Positions 34,972 through 43,448 are shown, numbered from the stretch's first letter. The stretch: 64,000 nucleotides of DNA from Pseudomonadota bacterium (GCA_023387735.1 JAEWHP010000035.1:310001-374000), one strand, 5' to 3'. The notes: generated by a model not told the origin, from the sequence alone. Program-made: numbers and translations.

Positions 34972-36210
34972 ATGGACGTGCAACGCAAGCTGGAAATCCT
35001 GGCCGATGCTGCGAAATACGACGCTTCCTGCGCCTCTTCCGGCACGGAGAAGCGGGATTCCAGCGACGGCAAGGGCCTCGGCTCCACCGCGCCCGGCATG
35101 GGCATCTGCCATTCCTACGCGCCGGATGGACGCTGCATCTCGCTGCTGAAGGTGCTGCTCACCAACGCCTGCAATTACGACTGCTTATACTGCGTCAACC
35201 GCACCTCTTCCAACGTGCCGCGCGCCCGCTTCACGGTCGACGAAGTGGTGAAGCTGACGCTCGACTTCTATCGTCGCAATTACATCGAGGGATTGTTTCT
35301 CTCCTCCGGCATCATTCGCAGCGCCGACTACACCATGGAGCAGGTCGTTTCTGTCGCGCGAAAACTGCGCGAGGAGCATCACTTCCGCGGCTACATCCAT
35401 CTCAAGACCATCCCCGAGGCCGACGACGCGCTGATCGCGGAAGCCGGTAAATATGCCGACCGCCTTTCCATCAACATCGAGATGCCGCTGGAAAACAGCC
35501 TGGCCAAATTTGCGCCCGAGAAGGACGTGCGCGCGATCCGCCGCACCATGGGCCGGCTGCGATTGAAGCTCGATGAAGCCAAAGAGAACGCCAGGACCGC
35601 GACGAAGACAAAGCCGCCGCGCTTTGCGCCCGCCGGCCAGAGCACGCAGATGATCATCGGCGCGGACGCGGCCGATGACAAAACCATCCTCGACACCAGC
35701 GCCAATCTCTACGGCTCTTACCGGCTCAAGCGGGTGTATTACTCGGCCTTCAGCCCGATCCCCGACGCCAGCCGCGCGCTGCCGCTGGTATCGCCGCCGC
35801 TCATTCGCGAGCACCGGCTCTACCAGGCCGACTGGCTGATGCGGTTCTACGGTTTCGACGCTGGCGAGATCGTCGACGAAGCCGCCGGCATGCTGCCACT
35901 CGACATCGATCCGAAACTCGCCTGGGCGCTGCGCCACCGTGACCGCTTTCCGCTCGATATCGCAACCGCCAGCCGGCAGGAGCTGTTGCGGGTGCCGGGC
36001 TTCGGCACCAAGGCAGTGGATCGCATCATCGCCACGCGCCGCCTGACATCGATCCGCGTTGCTGATCTGGCGCGGCTGCATATCCCTCAGAAGAAGGCGC
36101 TGCCGTTCATCGTGCTGAGTGACCACCGCCCACCGCCTCATCTGCTCGATGGCGCGGGATTGGCGGAGCGGTTCAAGCCGAAAGCGACGCAACTGGGATT
36201 TGGGTTTTGA
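34972..36210 (+). CDS. Putative DNA modification/repair radical SAM protein (TIGR03916-like)
   Basis: 412 residues. ATG 34972 is chosen; the upstream open frame is non-coding and covers the LexA box. The iron-sulfur motif is Cys67-x3-Cys71-x2-Cys74 (CNYDCLYC), with three more Cys before it (20, 46, 55). A radical SAM barrel follows (LFLSSGIIRSADYTMEQVV, LSINIEMPLENSLAKFAPEK). The C-terminal part holds a helix-hairpin-helix typical of DNA-binding proteins (ELLRVPGFGTKAVDRIIAT). This matches a family known for linkage to UDG-like genes, here 25 bases downstream. The reaction is unknown; a nucleic acid substrate is likely. Confidence 0.88.
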   Translation: MDVQRKLEILADAAKYDASCASSGTEKRDSSDGKGLGSTAPGMGICHSYAPDGRCISLLKVLLTNACNYDCLYCVNRTSSNVPRARFTVDEVVKLTLDFYRRNYIEGLFLSSGIIRSADYTMEQVVSVARKLREEHHFRGYIHLKTIPEADDALIAEAGKYADRLSINIEMPLENSLAKFAPEKDVRAIRRTMGRLRLKLDEAKENARTATKTKPPRFAPAGQSTQMIIGADAADDKTILDTSANLYGSYRLKRVYYSAFSPIPDASRALPLVSPPLIREHRLYQADWLMRFYGFDAGEIVDEAAGMLPLDIDPKLAWALRHRDRFPLDIATASRQELLRVPGFGTKAVDRIIATRRLTSIRVADLARLHIPQKKALPFIVLSDHRPPPHLLDGAGLAERFKPKATQLGFGF

Positions 36211-36235
36211 ATAAAGCCGTCAAGGAGGAGCGACA

Positions 36236-37678
36236 ATGCACATCATCACCCTCGACAGCGAGACCGATTTCGACGGGTGGCGCAAAGCCGCGCGTGCGCT
36301 GGCGCTGAACGACGTAAAACCGGCTGACGTGACCTGGAATGTCGCGGGCGATGCGCCCGAACTGTTTGCGCCGACGGCGCCGCCGCTGGAAGCGCCTGAA
36401 GGCACGTTCAGCGTATCGGCCAGATTTGTCGAACTGGCGCAGACTGCGATCCTGCATCGCAACCCCGAGCGGTTCGCACTGCTGTATCGCCTGCTGTGGC
36501 GGCTGCGGCATCATCACGACCTGCTCGACATCGCGACCGACCCTGATGTGGCCGAGATCGCGGCGATGGCCAAGGCCGTACGCCGCGACGAGCACAAGAT
36601 GCACGCCTTCGTCCGCTTCCGCGAAGTCGGCCGCGAGCATAAAGCGAATTTCGTCGCCTGGTTCGAGCCGGAGCATCATATCGTCGAACTCGCCGCGCCG
36701 TTCTTCGCGCGCCGTTTTGCCGACATGCCCTGGTCGATCCTCACACCGGACGCCTGCGCGCATTGGGACGGCCATGCGGTCTCGATCACGCCGGGCGTGG
36801 CCAAATCAGAGGCGCCGACACAGGACCGGCTGGAGGAGACCTGGCGGCGCTACTACGCCTCGATCTTCAACCCGGCACGGCTGAAGGTGAAGGCGATGCA
36901 GAACGAGATGCCCCGGAAATACTGGCGGAACCTGCCGGAGGCTTCGTTGATTAAGCCGCTGATCGAAAGCGCCGAACGAACCGCCAACGCGATGATCACG
37001 AATGCGGCGACCGAACCGCACAAGTCGCAGAAGCGGCTGGAACCGGACAAGACCGATATGACCAAGAAACACGCCGATGGCGATATCGAAACCCTGCGCG
37101 AGGAAGCAGCCCAGTGCCGCGCCTGCCCGCTCTGGAAGGACGCCACCCAGACCGTGTTCGGCGAGGGTCCGCAAACGGCGCGGATCATGCTGGTCGGCGA
37201 GCAGCCCGGCGACAAGGAAGACCTCGCCGGCAAGCCGTTCGTGGGACCCGCCGGACAGATGCTCGACCGCGCGCTGGAAGAAGCCGGCATCGATCGCAGC
37301 AAGGTCTACGTCACCAATGCGGTGAAGCATTTCAAGTTCGTGCCACGCGGAAAAATCCGCCTGCACCAGAAGCCGAACACACCGGAGATCAAGGCGTGCC
37401 GGCAATGGTACGAACGCGAACTGGCCGCGATCAAACCCGATCTGGTGGTGGCGATGGGCGCGACCGCGGCGCAAAGCGTGTTCGGTAAAATGACGCCCAT
37501 CAACAAGACCCGCGGGCGCGTGATCGACCTCACGGATACCAGGGCGCTGGTGACGGTACATCCGTCCTATCTGTTGCGACTGCCCGACGCCGAGGCCAAA
37601 GTGCGCGAATACCAGCGTTTCGTCGGCGACCTGAAGATTGCGGCGGCCGTGCTGCGACGCTCGGCACGCGCGGCCTGA
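36236..37678 (+). CDS. UdgX-type uracil-DNA binding protein fused to a DUF4130/TIGR03915 domain
   Basis: 480 residues. AAGGAGGAG before ATG 36236 is a strong ribosome binding site. Residues 1 to about 265 match the radical-SAM-linked TIGR03915 (DUF4130) domain (FALLYRLLWRLRHHHDLLDI, AKAVRRDEHKMHAFVRFREV, WSILTPDACAHWDGHAVSIT). Residues about 283-475 form a family-4-like uracil-DNA glycosylase domain: CRACPLW (Cys294, Cys297), motif A GEQPGDKEDLAGKPFVGPAG (321-340), the UdgX insert RGKIRLHQKP with His377, and motif B HPSYLLR (442-448). UdgX proteins use that His to form a stable covalent link to the abasic site after excising uracil. Cys388 is a third cluster ligand; no fourth Cys is present in this domain. 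Confidence 0.9.
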   Translation: MHIITLDSETDFDGWRKAARALALNDVKPADVTWNVAGDAPELFAPTAPPLEAPEGTFSVSARFVELAQTAILHRNPERFALLYRLLWRLRHHHDLLDIATDPDVAEIAAMAKAVRRDEHKMHAFVRFREVGREHKANFVAWFEPEHHIVELAAPFFARRFADMPWSILTPDACAHWDGHAVSITPGVAKSEAPTQDRLEETWRRYYASIFNPARLKVKAMQNEMPRKYWRNLPEASLIKPLIESAERTANAMITNAATEPHKSQKRLEPDKTDMTKKHADGDIETLREEAAQCRACPLWKDATQTVFGEGPQTARIMLVGEQPGDKEDLAGKPFVGPAGQMLDRALEEAGIDRSKVYVTNAVKHFKFVPRGKIRLHQKPNTPEIKACRQWYERELAAIKPDLVVAMGATAAQSVFGKMTPINKTRGRVIDLTDTRALVTVHPSYLLRLPDAEAKVREYQRFVGDLKIAAAVLRRSARAA

Positions 37679-37721
37679 CTTTCCGCAAAGCCGCAATTCC
37701 TGTGAAATATAACGACAAAAA

Positions 37722-37749
37722 TTGACATTCGCGCTCACAACCTTTAATT
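37722..37749 (+). promoter_or_regulatory. Candidate sigma-70-type promoter upstream of ppk2
   Basis: TTGACA at 37722-37727, then 16 bases, then TTAATT at 37744-37749. The surrounding sequence is unusually AT-rich for this genome. The first downstream gene on this strand is ppk2. Confidence 0.45.
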
Positions 37750-37760
37750 GATCAATACCC

Positions 37761-37815
37761 CTCTCGCATTCTGAGAGAAATATGGGACTTCCTGTTCACG
37801 CCAGGAACTTCCCAT
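37761..37815 (+). promoter_or_regulatory. Two adjacent hairpins in the ppk2 leader
   Basis: The first is CTCTC-gcattct-GAGAG (37761-37777). The second is ATGGGA-c-TTCCTG / CAGGAA-ct-TCCCAT with a seven-base loop (37782-37815). They begin about 12 bases after the candidate -10 element, so both would lie at the 5' end of the transcript. They could belong to a leader element or a small RNA. Confidence 0.35.
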
Positions 37816-38180
37816 ACGGTCGACGCGCTGCGCGGTTTACCTGCCCCGGGCGCCGTGCAGCGCGCGACCCTTTCTTCCCTGCCCTATTGTCTCGGACAAG
37901 TCCTCGGCATCGCACCCAGCGGCTGCCCCGCGACGCCATGCACGGCACAAGTGCAATCGGTATAACGGCGCAACTGTCATCCGGGCTTCAAGACCCTCCG
38001 TCAAACCTGAAGGCCTGTCGTCTTCGAGGGGGCGTCAAAATGACCGGTGGCGACCACGCTGTCGACAGGGAACCCGGAGGTGGGGTCCGGCCTTCTGCTT
38101 TGACTGCGGCGGCCCTGCCTCCCTCGCATCGTCGATCATTCGCGTCTGCACCTGCAGCTCGCGACCAACCGGAGCAATCC

Positions 38181-39107
38181 ATGACCAAACTGCCCCTCAG
38201 CGGCACCACTCCAATCCACGACCGCATTCAGGAGGAAATGCTGGATAGCTTCGACGAGGAACTGGAACTTGAGATCGACGACGATCGCCTCGACGCGCTG
38301 ACCAACGAGTTCTCCGACCACACCGAGAAAGAGACCGTCGACCGTCGCATCTATTTCAAGGAATTGTTCCGCCTGCAGGGCGAACTGGTCAAATTGCAGA
38401 GCTGGGTGCAGCAGCACAATCTCAAGGTGGTGGTGATTTTCGAGGGCCGCGATTCCGCCGGCAAGGGCGGCGTCATCAAGCGCATCACCCAAAGGCTCAA
38501 TCCGCGTGTCTGCCGTGTCGCCGCGCTCCCGGCTCCGAACGAGCGCGAACGCACGCAATGGTATTTCCAGCGTTACGTTTCCCATCTGCCCGCCGGCGGC
38601 GAAATCGTGCTGTTCGATCGCAGCTGGTACAACCGTGCCGGCGTCGAGCGCGTAATGGGCTTCTGCACCGAGGACGATGTCGAGGAATTCTTCCGCTCGG
38701 TACCCGAGTTCGAGCGCATGCTCGTTCGTTCCGGGATCATCCTGATCAAGTACTGGTTCTCCATCACCGACGAGGAGCAGTACTTGCGCTTCACGATGCG
38801 GATCCACGATCCGCTCAAGCAGTGGAAACTCAGTCCGATGGATGTGCAATCGCGCAGCCGCTGGGAACAGTACACCAAGGCCAAGGAAGCGATGCTGGAG
38901 CGCACTCACATTCCCGAGGCTCCCTGGTACATCGTCGAGGCGGATGACAAGAAAAAGGCGCGGCTGAACTGCATCGCGCATCTGCTCGAGCAAATTCCCT
39001 ACCAGGAAATCAGGCGCGAGCCGGTGGTACTGCCCGAGCGCGTGCGCAACCCGGAATACAGCCGCGGCCCGGTCCCACCGGAGATGTACGTGCCGCAGCG
39101 CTATTGA
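38181..39107 (+). CDS. ppk2: Polyphosphate kinase 2
   Basis: 308 residues. PPK2 transfers phosphate between polyphosphate and nucleotides. Visible motifs are Walker A in FEGRDSAGKGGVIKRITQRL, the lid and Walker B region in VLFDRSWYNRAGVERVMGFC, and SGIILIKYWFSITDEEQYLR and RIHDPLKQWKLSPMDVQSRS, all typical of the single-domain class I PPK2. The acidic N-terminal extension (DSFDEELELEIDDDRLDA) is common in the group. ATG 38181 follows CCGGAGCAATCC; the frame is open upstream to 37782, but those codons look non-coding. A hairpin at 39132-39156 follows the stop codon. Confidence 0.93.
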   Translation: MTKLPLSGTTPIHDRIQEEMLDSFDEELELEIDDDRLDALTNEFSDHTEKETVDRRIYFKELFRLQGELVKLQSWVQQHNLKVVVIFEGRDSAGKGGVIKRITQRLNPRVCRVAALPAPNERERTQWYFQRYVSHLPAGGEIVLFDRSWYNRAGVERVMGFCTEDDVEEFFRSVPEFERMLVRSGIILIKYWFSITDEEQYLRFTMRIHDPLKQWKLSPMDVQSRSRWEQYTKAKEAMLERTHIPEAPWYIVEADDKKKARLNCIAHLLEQIPYQEIRREPVVLPERVRNPEYSRGPVPPEMYVPQRY

Positions 39108-39131
39108 GCGGCCGCTCCTTTTGGCAAGCGC

Positions 39132-39156
39132 GAACGCGGGAGTTTTTCCCGCGTTC
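39132..39156. terminator. Hairpin between convergent ppk2 and amidohydrolase genes
   Basis: GAACGCGGGA-GTTTT-TCCCGCGTTC, a perfect 10-bp stem with a five-base loop, 24 bases after the ppk2 stop codon and 22 bases beyond the amidohydrolase stop. There is no long T tail on either side, but the position suits a bidirectional terminator. Confidence 0.55.
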
Positions 39157-39178
39157 CGCAGCCTGCTCCGCGATGGAC

Positions 39179-40351
39179 CTACGCTGCCGCCAGCTTGTTC
39201 TCGACCAGCTTGATCCAGTACGACGTGCCGTAGACGATCGCCTCGTCGTTGAAATCGTACGCAGGATGATGGAGCCCCGCGCTGTCGCCATTGCCGCAGA
39301 AGATGAAGGCGCCGGGCCGGGCTTCCAGCATGTAGGAAAAATCCTCCGCGCCCATCAGCGGCGGCATCTCGTGGACGTTCTGGGCGCCGGCGACTTCCTT
39401 CGCCACCTGCGTGGCGAAATCGGTCTGCTCGGCGTGGTTCCTGGTGACGGGATAGCCGCGCTCATAGACGAGGTCGATCCTGGCGCCGCTCATCTGGGCC
39501 ACGCCCTCGCACACCTCGCGCACCCGCTTCTCGACCATTTCGCGGACTTCCGGCGTCAGCGTCCGCACGGTGCCGCGCAGTTCGGCGGTATGCGGGATGA
39601 CGTTGCGCGCATTGCCGGCATGGAACTCGCAGATCGAGACCACGGCGGAGTCGAGGGGATCGATGGTCCGCGACACGATCGACTGCAGCGCTGATATCAG
39701 TTGCGAGCCGACCAGGACGGAATCGATGCATTTGTTGGGGCGCGCGGCGTGGCCGCCGAGGCCCTCGATCCGGATGTCGATGGAATCGGTCGCGGCCATC
39801 ACTGGACCCTGGCGGATGGCAAAGGAGCCGACCGGAATGCCCGGGCCGTTGTGCATGCCATAGACCTGCTCGATCTTGAACCGGTCCATCAGCCCGTCCT
39901 TGATCATCGCGGCGGCGCCGGCGCCGCCCTCCTCGGCCGGCTGGAAGATCACGACGGCGTCACCGGCGAAATTCCTTGTCTCGGCCAGATACCGCGCTGC
40001 ACCCAAAAGCATCGCGGTGTGGCCGTCATGGCCACAGGCGTGCATCTTGCCGGGCGTCTTGGAGGCGTGAGGCAGACCGGTCGCCTCTTCGATCGGCAGC
40101 GCGTCCATGTCGGCGCGGAGCCCAATGACGTTGATTTCGCCCTTGCCGGGCTGCTTGCCCTTGATCACGCCGACGACGCCGGTCTTGCCAAGGCCGGTGG
40201 CGACCTCGTCGCAGCCGAATTCACGCAGGCGATCCGCCACGAATGCTGCAGTGCGGTGAACGTCGTACAGCAATTCGGGATTTTCATGGATATCGCGGCG
40301 CCAGGCCTGGATATCGGGTTGCAGATCGGCGACGCGGTTGACGATGGGCAT
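39179..40351 (-). CDS. M20 family amidohydrolase (hippurate hydrolase-like)
   Basis: 390 residues, the usual length of M20D amidohydrolases that cleave N-acyl amino acids. Metal-binding and catalytic motifs are visible: RADMDALPIEEATGLPHASK, HACGHDGHTAMLLGAARYL (Cys-Gly-His-Asp-Gly-His), FQPAEEGGAGAAAMI with the catalytic Glu pair, the dimerisation-domain GLGGHAARP, and the final His in DSAGLHHPAYDFNDEAI. ATG 40351 (MPIVNRVADL) is preferred; the frame is open 29 codons further upstream with poor coding character. The substrate, perhaps an N-acyl amino acid or auxin conjugate, cannot be fixed. Confidence 0.92.
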   Translation of the reverse strand: MPIVNRVADLQPDIQAWRRDIHENPELLYDVHRTAAFVADRLREFGCDEVATGLGKTGVVGVIKGKQPGKGEINVIGLRADMDALPIEEATGLPHASKTPGKMHACGHDGHTAMLLGAARYLAETRNFAGDAVVIFQPAEEGGAGAAAMIKDGLMDRFKIEQVYGMHNGPGIPVGSFAIRQGPVMAATDSIDIRIEGLGGHAARPNKCIDSVLVGSQLISALQSIVSRTIDPLDSAVVSICEFHAGNARNVIPHTAELRGTVRTLTPEVREMVEKRVREVCEGVAQMSGARIDLVYERGYPVTRNHAEQTDFATQVAKEVAGAQNVHEMPPLMGAEDFSYMLEARPGAFIFCGNGDSAGLHHPAYDFNDEAIVYGTSYWIKLVENKLAAA

Positions 40352-40449
40352 GGGAATTCTCGAACCTCGGTTTTGAAACGCTGGTGCCTCTCTAGCATGC
40401 AAGGGCCGGTCCACCCAATGGCCCAGACGGTACCGCACCCCCTCTCATC

Positions 40450-40567
40450 GTCGTCATGGCCGGGCTTGTCCCGGCCATCCACGTCTGACTAAAACGGCCA
40501 ACGAAGGCGTGGATGCCCGGGACGCCTAGCGCGAAGACGCGCTTCGCGCTTTTGCCCGGGCATGACG
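40450..40567. repeat. Palindromic repeat abutting a GMC oxidoreductase gene
   Basis: The left arm TCGTCATGGCCGGGCTTGTC (about 40450) pairs with GCCCGGGCATGACGA at its right end (to about 40567), and inner arms around ATCCACGTCT / AGGCGTGGAT also pair. It contains a small hairpin GCGAAGACGCGCTTCGC. It ends four bases before the first ATG of the downstream gene (40572), so it may carry that gene's leader. Confidence 0.75.
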
Positions 40568-40571
40568 AAAA

Positions 40572-42206
40572 ATGGAATCCGGGATGGCGCGCAGGCTCGA
40601 AGGCGATTTCGATTACATCGTGGTTGGTGCTGGCACCGCCGGCTGCATCATGGCCAACCGGCTATCGGCCGACCCGAGAAACCGCGTCCTGATCCTCGAG
40701 GCCGGCGGCAACGACAACTGGATCTGGTTTCACATCCCGGTCGGCTATCTCTTTGCGATCGCCAATCCCCGGTCGGACTGGATGTTCAAGACCGAGCCGG
40801 AGGCCGGGCTCAACGGCCGCGCGCTGGCCTATCCCCGCGGCAAGGTGATCGGTGGCTCCTCCGCCATCAACGCCATGATCTCGATGAGGGGCCAATCCGC
40901 CGACTACGATCACTGGCGCCAGCTCGGCCTTACCGGCTGGGGCTACGACGACGTGCTGCCGGTTTTCAGGCGGCTGGAAGATCATTTCCTCGGCGAGAGC
41001 GAACATCACGGTGTCGGCGGCGGCTGGCGGATCGAGGCGCCGCGGCTGTCCTGGGCCATTCTCGACGCGGTTGGCGATGCCGCCGAGGAAATGGGCATCA
41101 AGCGCATTCCCGATTTCAACACCGGCAACAATGAAGGCACCAGCTATTTCCACGTCAACCAGAAGCGCGGCCGCCGCTGGTCCTCGGCGCGCGGCTTCTT
41201 AAAGCCGGTCTTGAGCCGCGCCAATCTCCGGCTGGAAAAGAATGTGCTGGTCGACAGGCTGATCGTCGAGAACGGACGTGCGGTCGGCGTGCGCTTCATG
41301 CAAGGTGGCGAGGTCGTCGAGGCGCGCACCAAAGGCGAAGTCATTCTTTGCGCGGGATCGATCGGATCGACGCAGGTGCTTCATCGCACCGGCATCGGAC
41401 CGGCTGACTGGCTCGCGCCGCTCGGCATCGATACCGTGCTCGACAAGCCCGGTGTCGGGCGCAATTTGCAGGACCATCTGCAGCAGCGCGCGATCTACAA
41501 GGTTTTCGGCGTGCGCACGCTGAACGAGACCTACTACAACCTGATCCGGCGCGGCATGATGGGGCTCGACTACGCCTTCCGCCGGCGCGGGCCGCTGACC
41601 ATGGCACCGTCGCAGCTCGGCATTTTCACCCGCTCCGATCCGCATCGCGAGCGCGCCAACATCCAGTTTCACGTGCAGCCGCTGTCGCTGGATAAATTCG
41701 GCGATCCGCTGCATCGATTTCCCGCGATCACCGTCAGCGCCTGCAACCTGCAGCCGACCTCGCGCGGCACCGTGCGCATCCGCTCGGCCAGGCCCGACGA
41801 GGCGCCGTCGATCGCGCCGAACTATCTCTCGACCGACGACGACCGCCAGGTCGCAGCAGACGCCATCCGCACCACGCGGCGGCTGATGAAGCAGAAGCGG
41901 CTGGCACCGTATCGTCCGGAGGAATATCTGCCCGGCCCCGGCGTCGGCGACGACGACGCCTCGCTGGCAAAAGCTGCCGGCGACATCGGCACCACGATCT
42001 TCCATCCCGTCGGGACTGCGAAGATGGGCACGGCCAGCGATCCGATGGCCGTGGTCGACGAGCGCCTGCGCTTCTATGGTATCGCGGGCTTGCGCGTGGC
42101 CGATGCCTCGGTGATGCCGACGATCACCTCGGGCAATACCAACACGCCGACCGCGATGATCGCGGAGAAAGCTGCGACGATGATCATCGAGGACGCGCGC
42201 GCTTGA
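40572..42206 (+). CDS. GMC-family FAD oxidoreductase (choline dehydrogenase-like)
   Basis: 544 residues. Visible are the FAD-binding Rossmann motif DYIVVGAGTAGCIMANRLSA (about 14-33) with VLILEAGGND, the GMC signature 1 PRGKVIGGSSAINAMISMRG (about 89-108), signature 2 near GEVILCAGSIGSTQVLHRTG, and the C-terminal catalytic His region HPVGTAKMG and ITSGNTNTPTAMIAEKAA. It oxidises an alcohol, substrate unknown. ATG 40572 directly follows a repeat; ATG 40584 (MARRLEGDFDY), with CCGGG in front, is an equally good start. The alpha/beta hydrolase gene overlaps its stop codon, forming a two-gene operon. Confidence 0.92.
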   Translation: MESGMARRLEGDFDYIVVGAGTAGCIMANRLSADPRNRVLILEAGGNDNWIWFHIPVGYLFAIANPRSDWMFKTEPEAGLNGRALAYPRGKVIGGSSAINAMISMRGQSADYDHWRQLGLTGWGYDDVLPVFRRLEDHFLGESEHHGVGGGWRIEAPRLSWAILDAVGDAAEEMGIKRIPDFNTGNNEGTSYFHVNQKRGRRWSSARGFLKPVLSRANLRLEKNVLVDRLIVENGRAVGVRFMQGGEVVEARTKGEVILCAGSIGSTQVLHRTGIGPADWLAPLGIDTVLDKPGVGRNLQDHLQQRAIYKVFGVRTLNETYYNLIRRGMMGLDYAFRRRGPLTMAPSQLGIFTRSDPHRERANIQFHVQPLSLDKFGDPLHRFPAITVSACNLQPTSRGTVRIRSARPDEAPSIAPNYLSTDDDRQVAADAIRTTRRLMKQKRLAPYRPEEYLPGPGVGDDDASLAKAAGDIGTTIFHPVGTAKMGTASDPMAVVDERLRFYGIAGLRVADASVMPTITSGNTNTPTAMIAEKAATMIIEDARA

Positions 42207-43105
42207 CGAACCCGCATCGCTTCTCGATCGGGACTGACGACCAACGCCTCGCGCTCGCGCGGTGGGGCGAGGAGAATTCACGCAAGCCGCCCGCGTTGCT
42301 GATGCATGGCACCGGCTTCGTCGCAGAGGTATGGGACGACGTCGCGCGCGAACTCGCATCCGATTACACCGTCTATGCGCTCGACCGCCGCGGCCATGGC
42401 GACAGCCAGAAGCCTGCCGCCGATCGCTATCACTTCCTGGATTTTGCCGAGGACGTCTGCGCCGCGATCGAGGCGCTCGGCCTTTCCGACATCTACGGCA
42501 TCGGACACAGCGCCGGCGCGACCGACCTGCTGCTGGCAGCGAAGCTGAAGCCGGGACGCTTCTCGCGCCTGTTCGTGATGGAGCCGACCGTGATGGATCC
42601 ACGCGCGGAACGTACCGGCGGTTTGAGCGACTTCGCCACCGGCGCGGTGCACGGCGTGTTGCGGCGCCAGGCCGAGTTCGAGAGCGCGGAAGCCGTATTC
42701 GAGCGCTACCGGGCCGCACCCGCCTTCGCCGACTGGACGGTATCGTCGCTGCGAGCCTACATCCGCCACGGCTTCGTCGCACAGCAAGACGGCCGGGTGC
42801 GACTGCGCTGCACGCCGGAACTGGAATCGGCGATCCTGCGGCCGATCTTCGAGGCCATGGAGCAGGTCTACGTTGGCGATGCGCGCGGCAACCCGTTCGC
42901 GTCGCTAACCGAGATCGAATGCCCGGTGCGCGTTGCGACCGCGGAAAAGTCCTGGGCGATATATAAAGAGATGGCCGCACGCGCCGTGGCGCTTATCCCC
43001 GCGGCGAGCCAATTGAAGTTTGAGGGCATCGGCCACTGCGTGGCACAAGAGGCTCCCGAGAATTTGCTGAGGGCGCTACAGGCGTTCGAAGCCCATAGCG
43101 GCTGA
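42203..43105 (+). CDS. Alpha/beta hydrolase
   Basis: 300 residues. The start is TTG 42203, overlapping the stop codon of the GMC gene (TTGA), which supports translational coupling and explains the lack of an ATG. The fold is clear: PPALLMHGTGFVAEVWDDVA (oxyanion HG), YALDRRGHGDSQKP, nucleophile elbow GIGHSAGATD with Ser, and the catalytic His in FEGIGHCVAQEAPENLL. The acid residue is probably in the segment following the lid. It likely hydrolyses an ester or related bond in the same pathway as the GMC enzyme; the substrate is unknown. Confidence 0.88.
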   Translation: MTNPHRFSIGTDDQRLALARWGEENSRKPPALLMHGTGFVAEVWDDVARELASDYTVYALDRRGHGDSQKPAADRYHFLDFAEDVCAAIEALGLSDIYGIGHSAGATDLLLAAKLKPGRFSRLFVMEPTVMDPRAERTGGLSDFATGAVHGVLRRQAEFESAEAVFERYRAAPAFADWTVSSLRAYIRHGFVAQQDGRVRLRCTPELESAILRPIFEAMEQVYVGDARGNPFASLTEIECPVRVATAEKSWAIYKEMAARAVALIPAASQLKFEGIGHCVAQEAPENLLRALQAFEAHSG

Positions 43106-43202
43106 CACGGGCCGCCACTCGCGAAATCGTCAACACCGAAAATTCGCTGCGATTTCGCGAAGCCGCGCTGCCCCCGCGCGCGAGATGGAAGTACCGTAGC
43201 TG

Positions 43203-43448
43203 CTATCGCACCGGACGACGATGATACCGCGGCGCCACCGACAGGCGATCACGTGCGGGCACGGCGGAGCCGTAATAAGCAAACGCCTGATCGGCCGGGC
43301 GAACCGCGTAGCGGCCCGCAAGCACGTCCGCGTTGGGATGATAGAACGCAAATGCGCCGGGCTCCTGTATCGCGGCCTGCGCGAATAGCGGCGTTGCAAT
43401 GGTGGTCGCGAGAAGCGCGGCGGCAACAACTGGAATGAACTTCGTCAT
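43203..43448 (-). CDS. Small secreted protein, unrecognised
   Basis: 81 residues with a clear signal peptide (MTKFIPVVAAALLATTIATP, cleavage after LFAQA). The mature part of about 55 residues contains FAFYHPNADVLAGRYAVRPA and ends in Arg-rich RYHRRPVR. AAAGGATA before ATG 43448 is a fair ribosome binding site. No family is recognised; similar small periplasmic proteins are common in this group. Confidence 0.65.
   Translation of the reverse strand: MTKFIPVVAAALLATTIATPLFAQAAIQEPGAFAFYHPNADVLAGRYAVRPADQAFAYYGSAVPARDRLSVAPRYHRRPVR

Larger units (their letters stand above)
37679..38180. other. Long leader region upstream of ppk2
   Basis: 502 bases without a convincing gene. It holds a candidate promoter (37722-37749), two hairpins (37761-37777 and 37782-37815), and GC-rich sequence without protein character up to ATG 38181. 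If that promoter serves ppk2, the transcript would have an untranslated leader of about 420 bases. Confidence 0.5.

Noticed and set aside
37782..38180. 133-residue N-terminal extension of polyphosphate kinase 2
   Set aside because: The residues are Arg/Pro-rich without family similarity, and ATG 38181 with GGAG fits the known N-terminus.
41199..42980. 593-codon open frame antisense to the GMC oxidoreductase and hydrolase genes
   Set aside because: Two sense genes with full motifs cover it; the antisense protein is Arg-rich and featureless.
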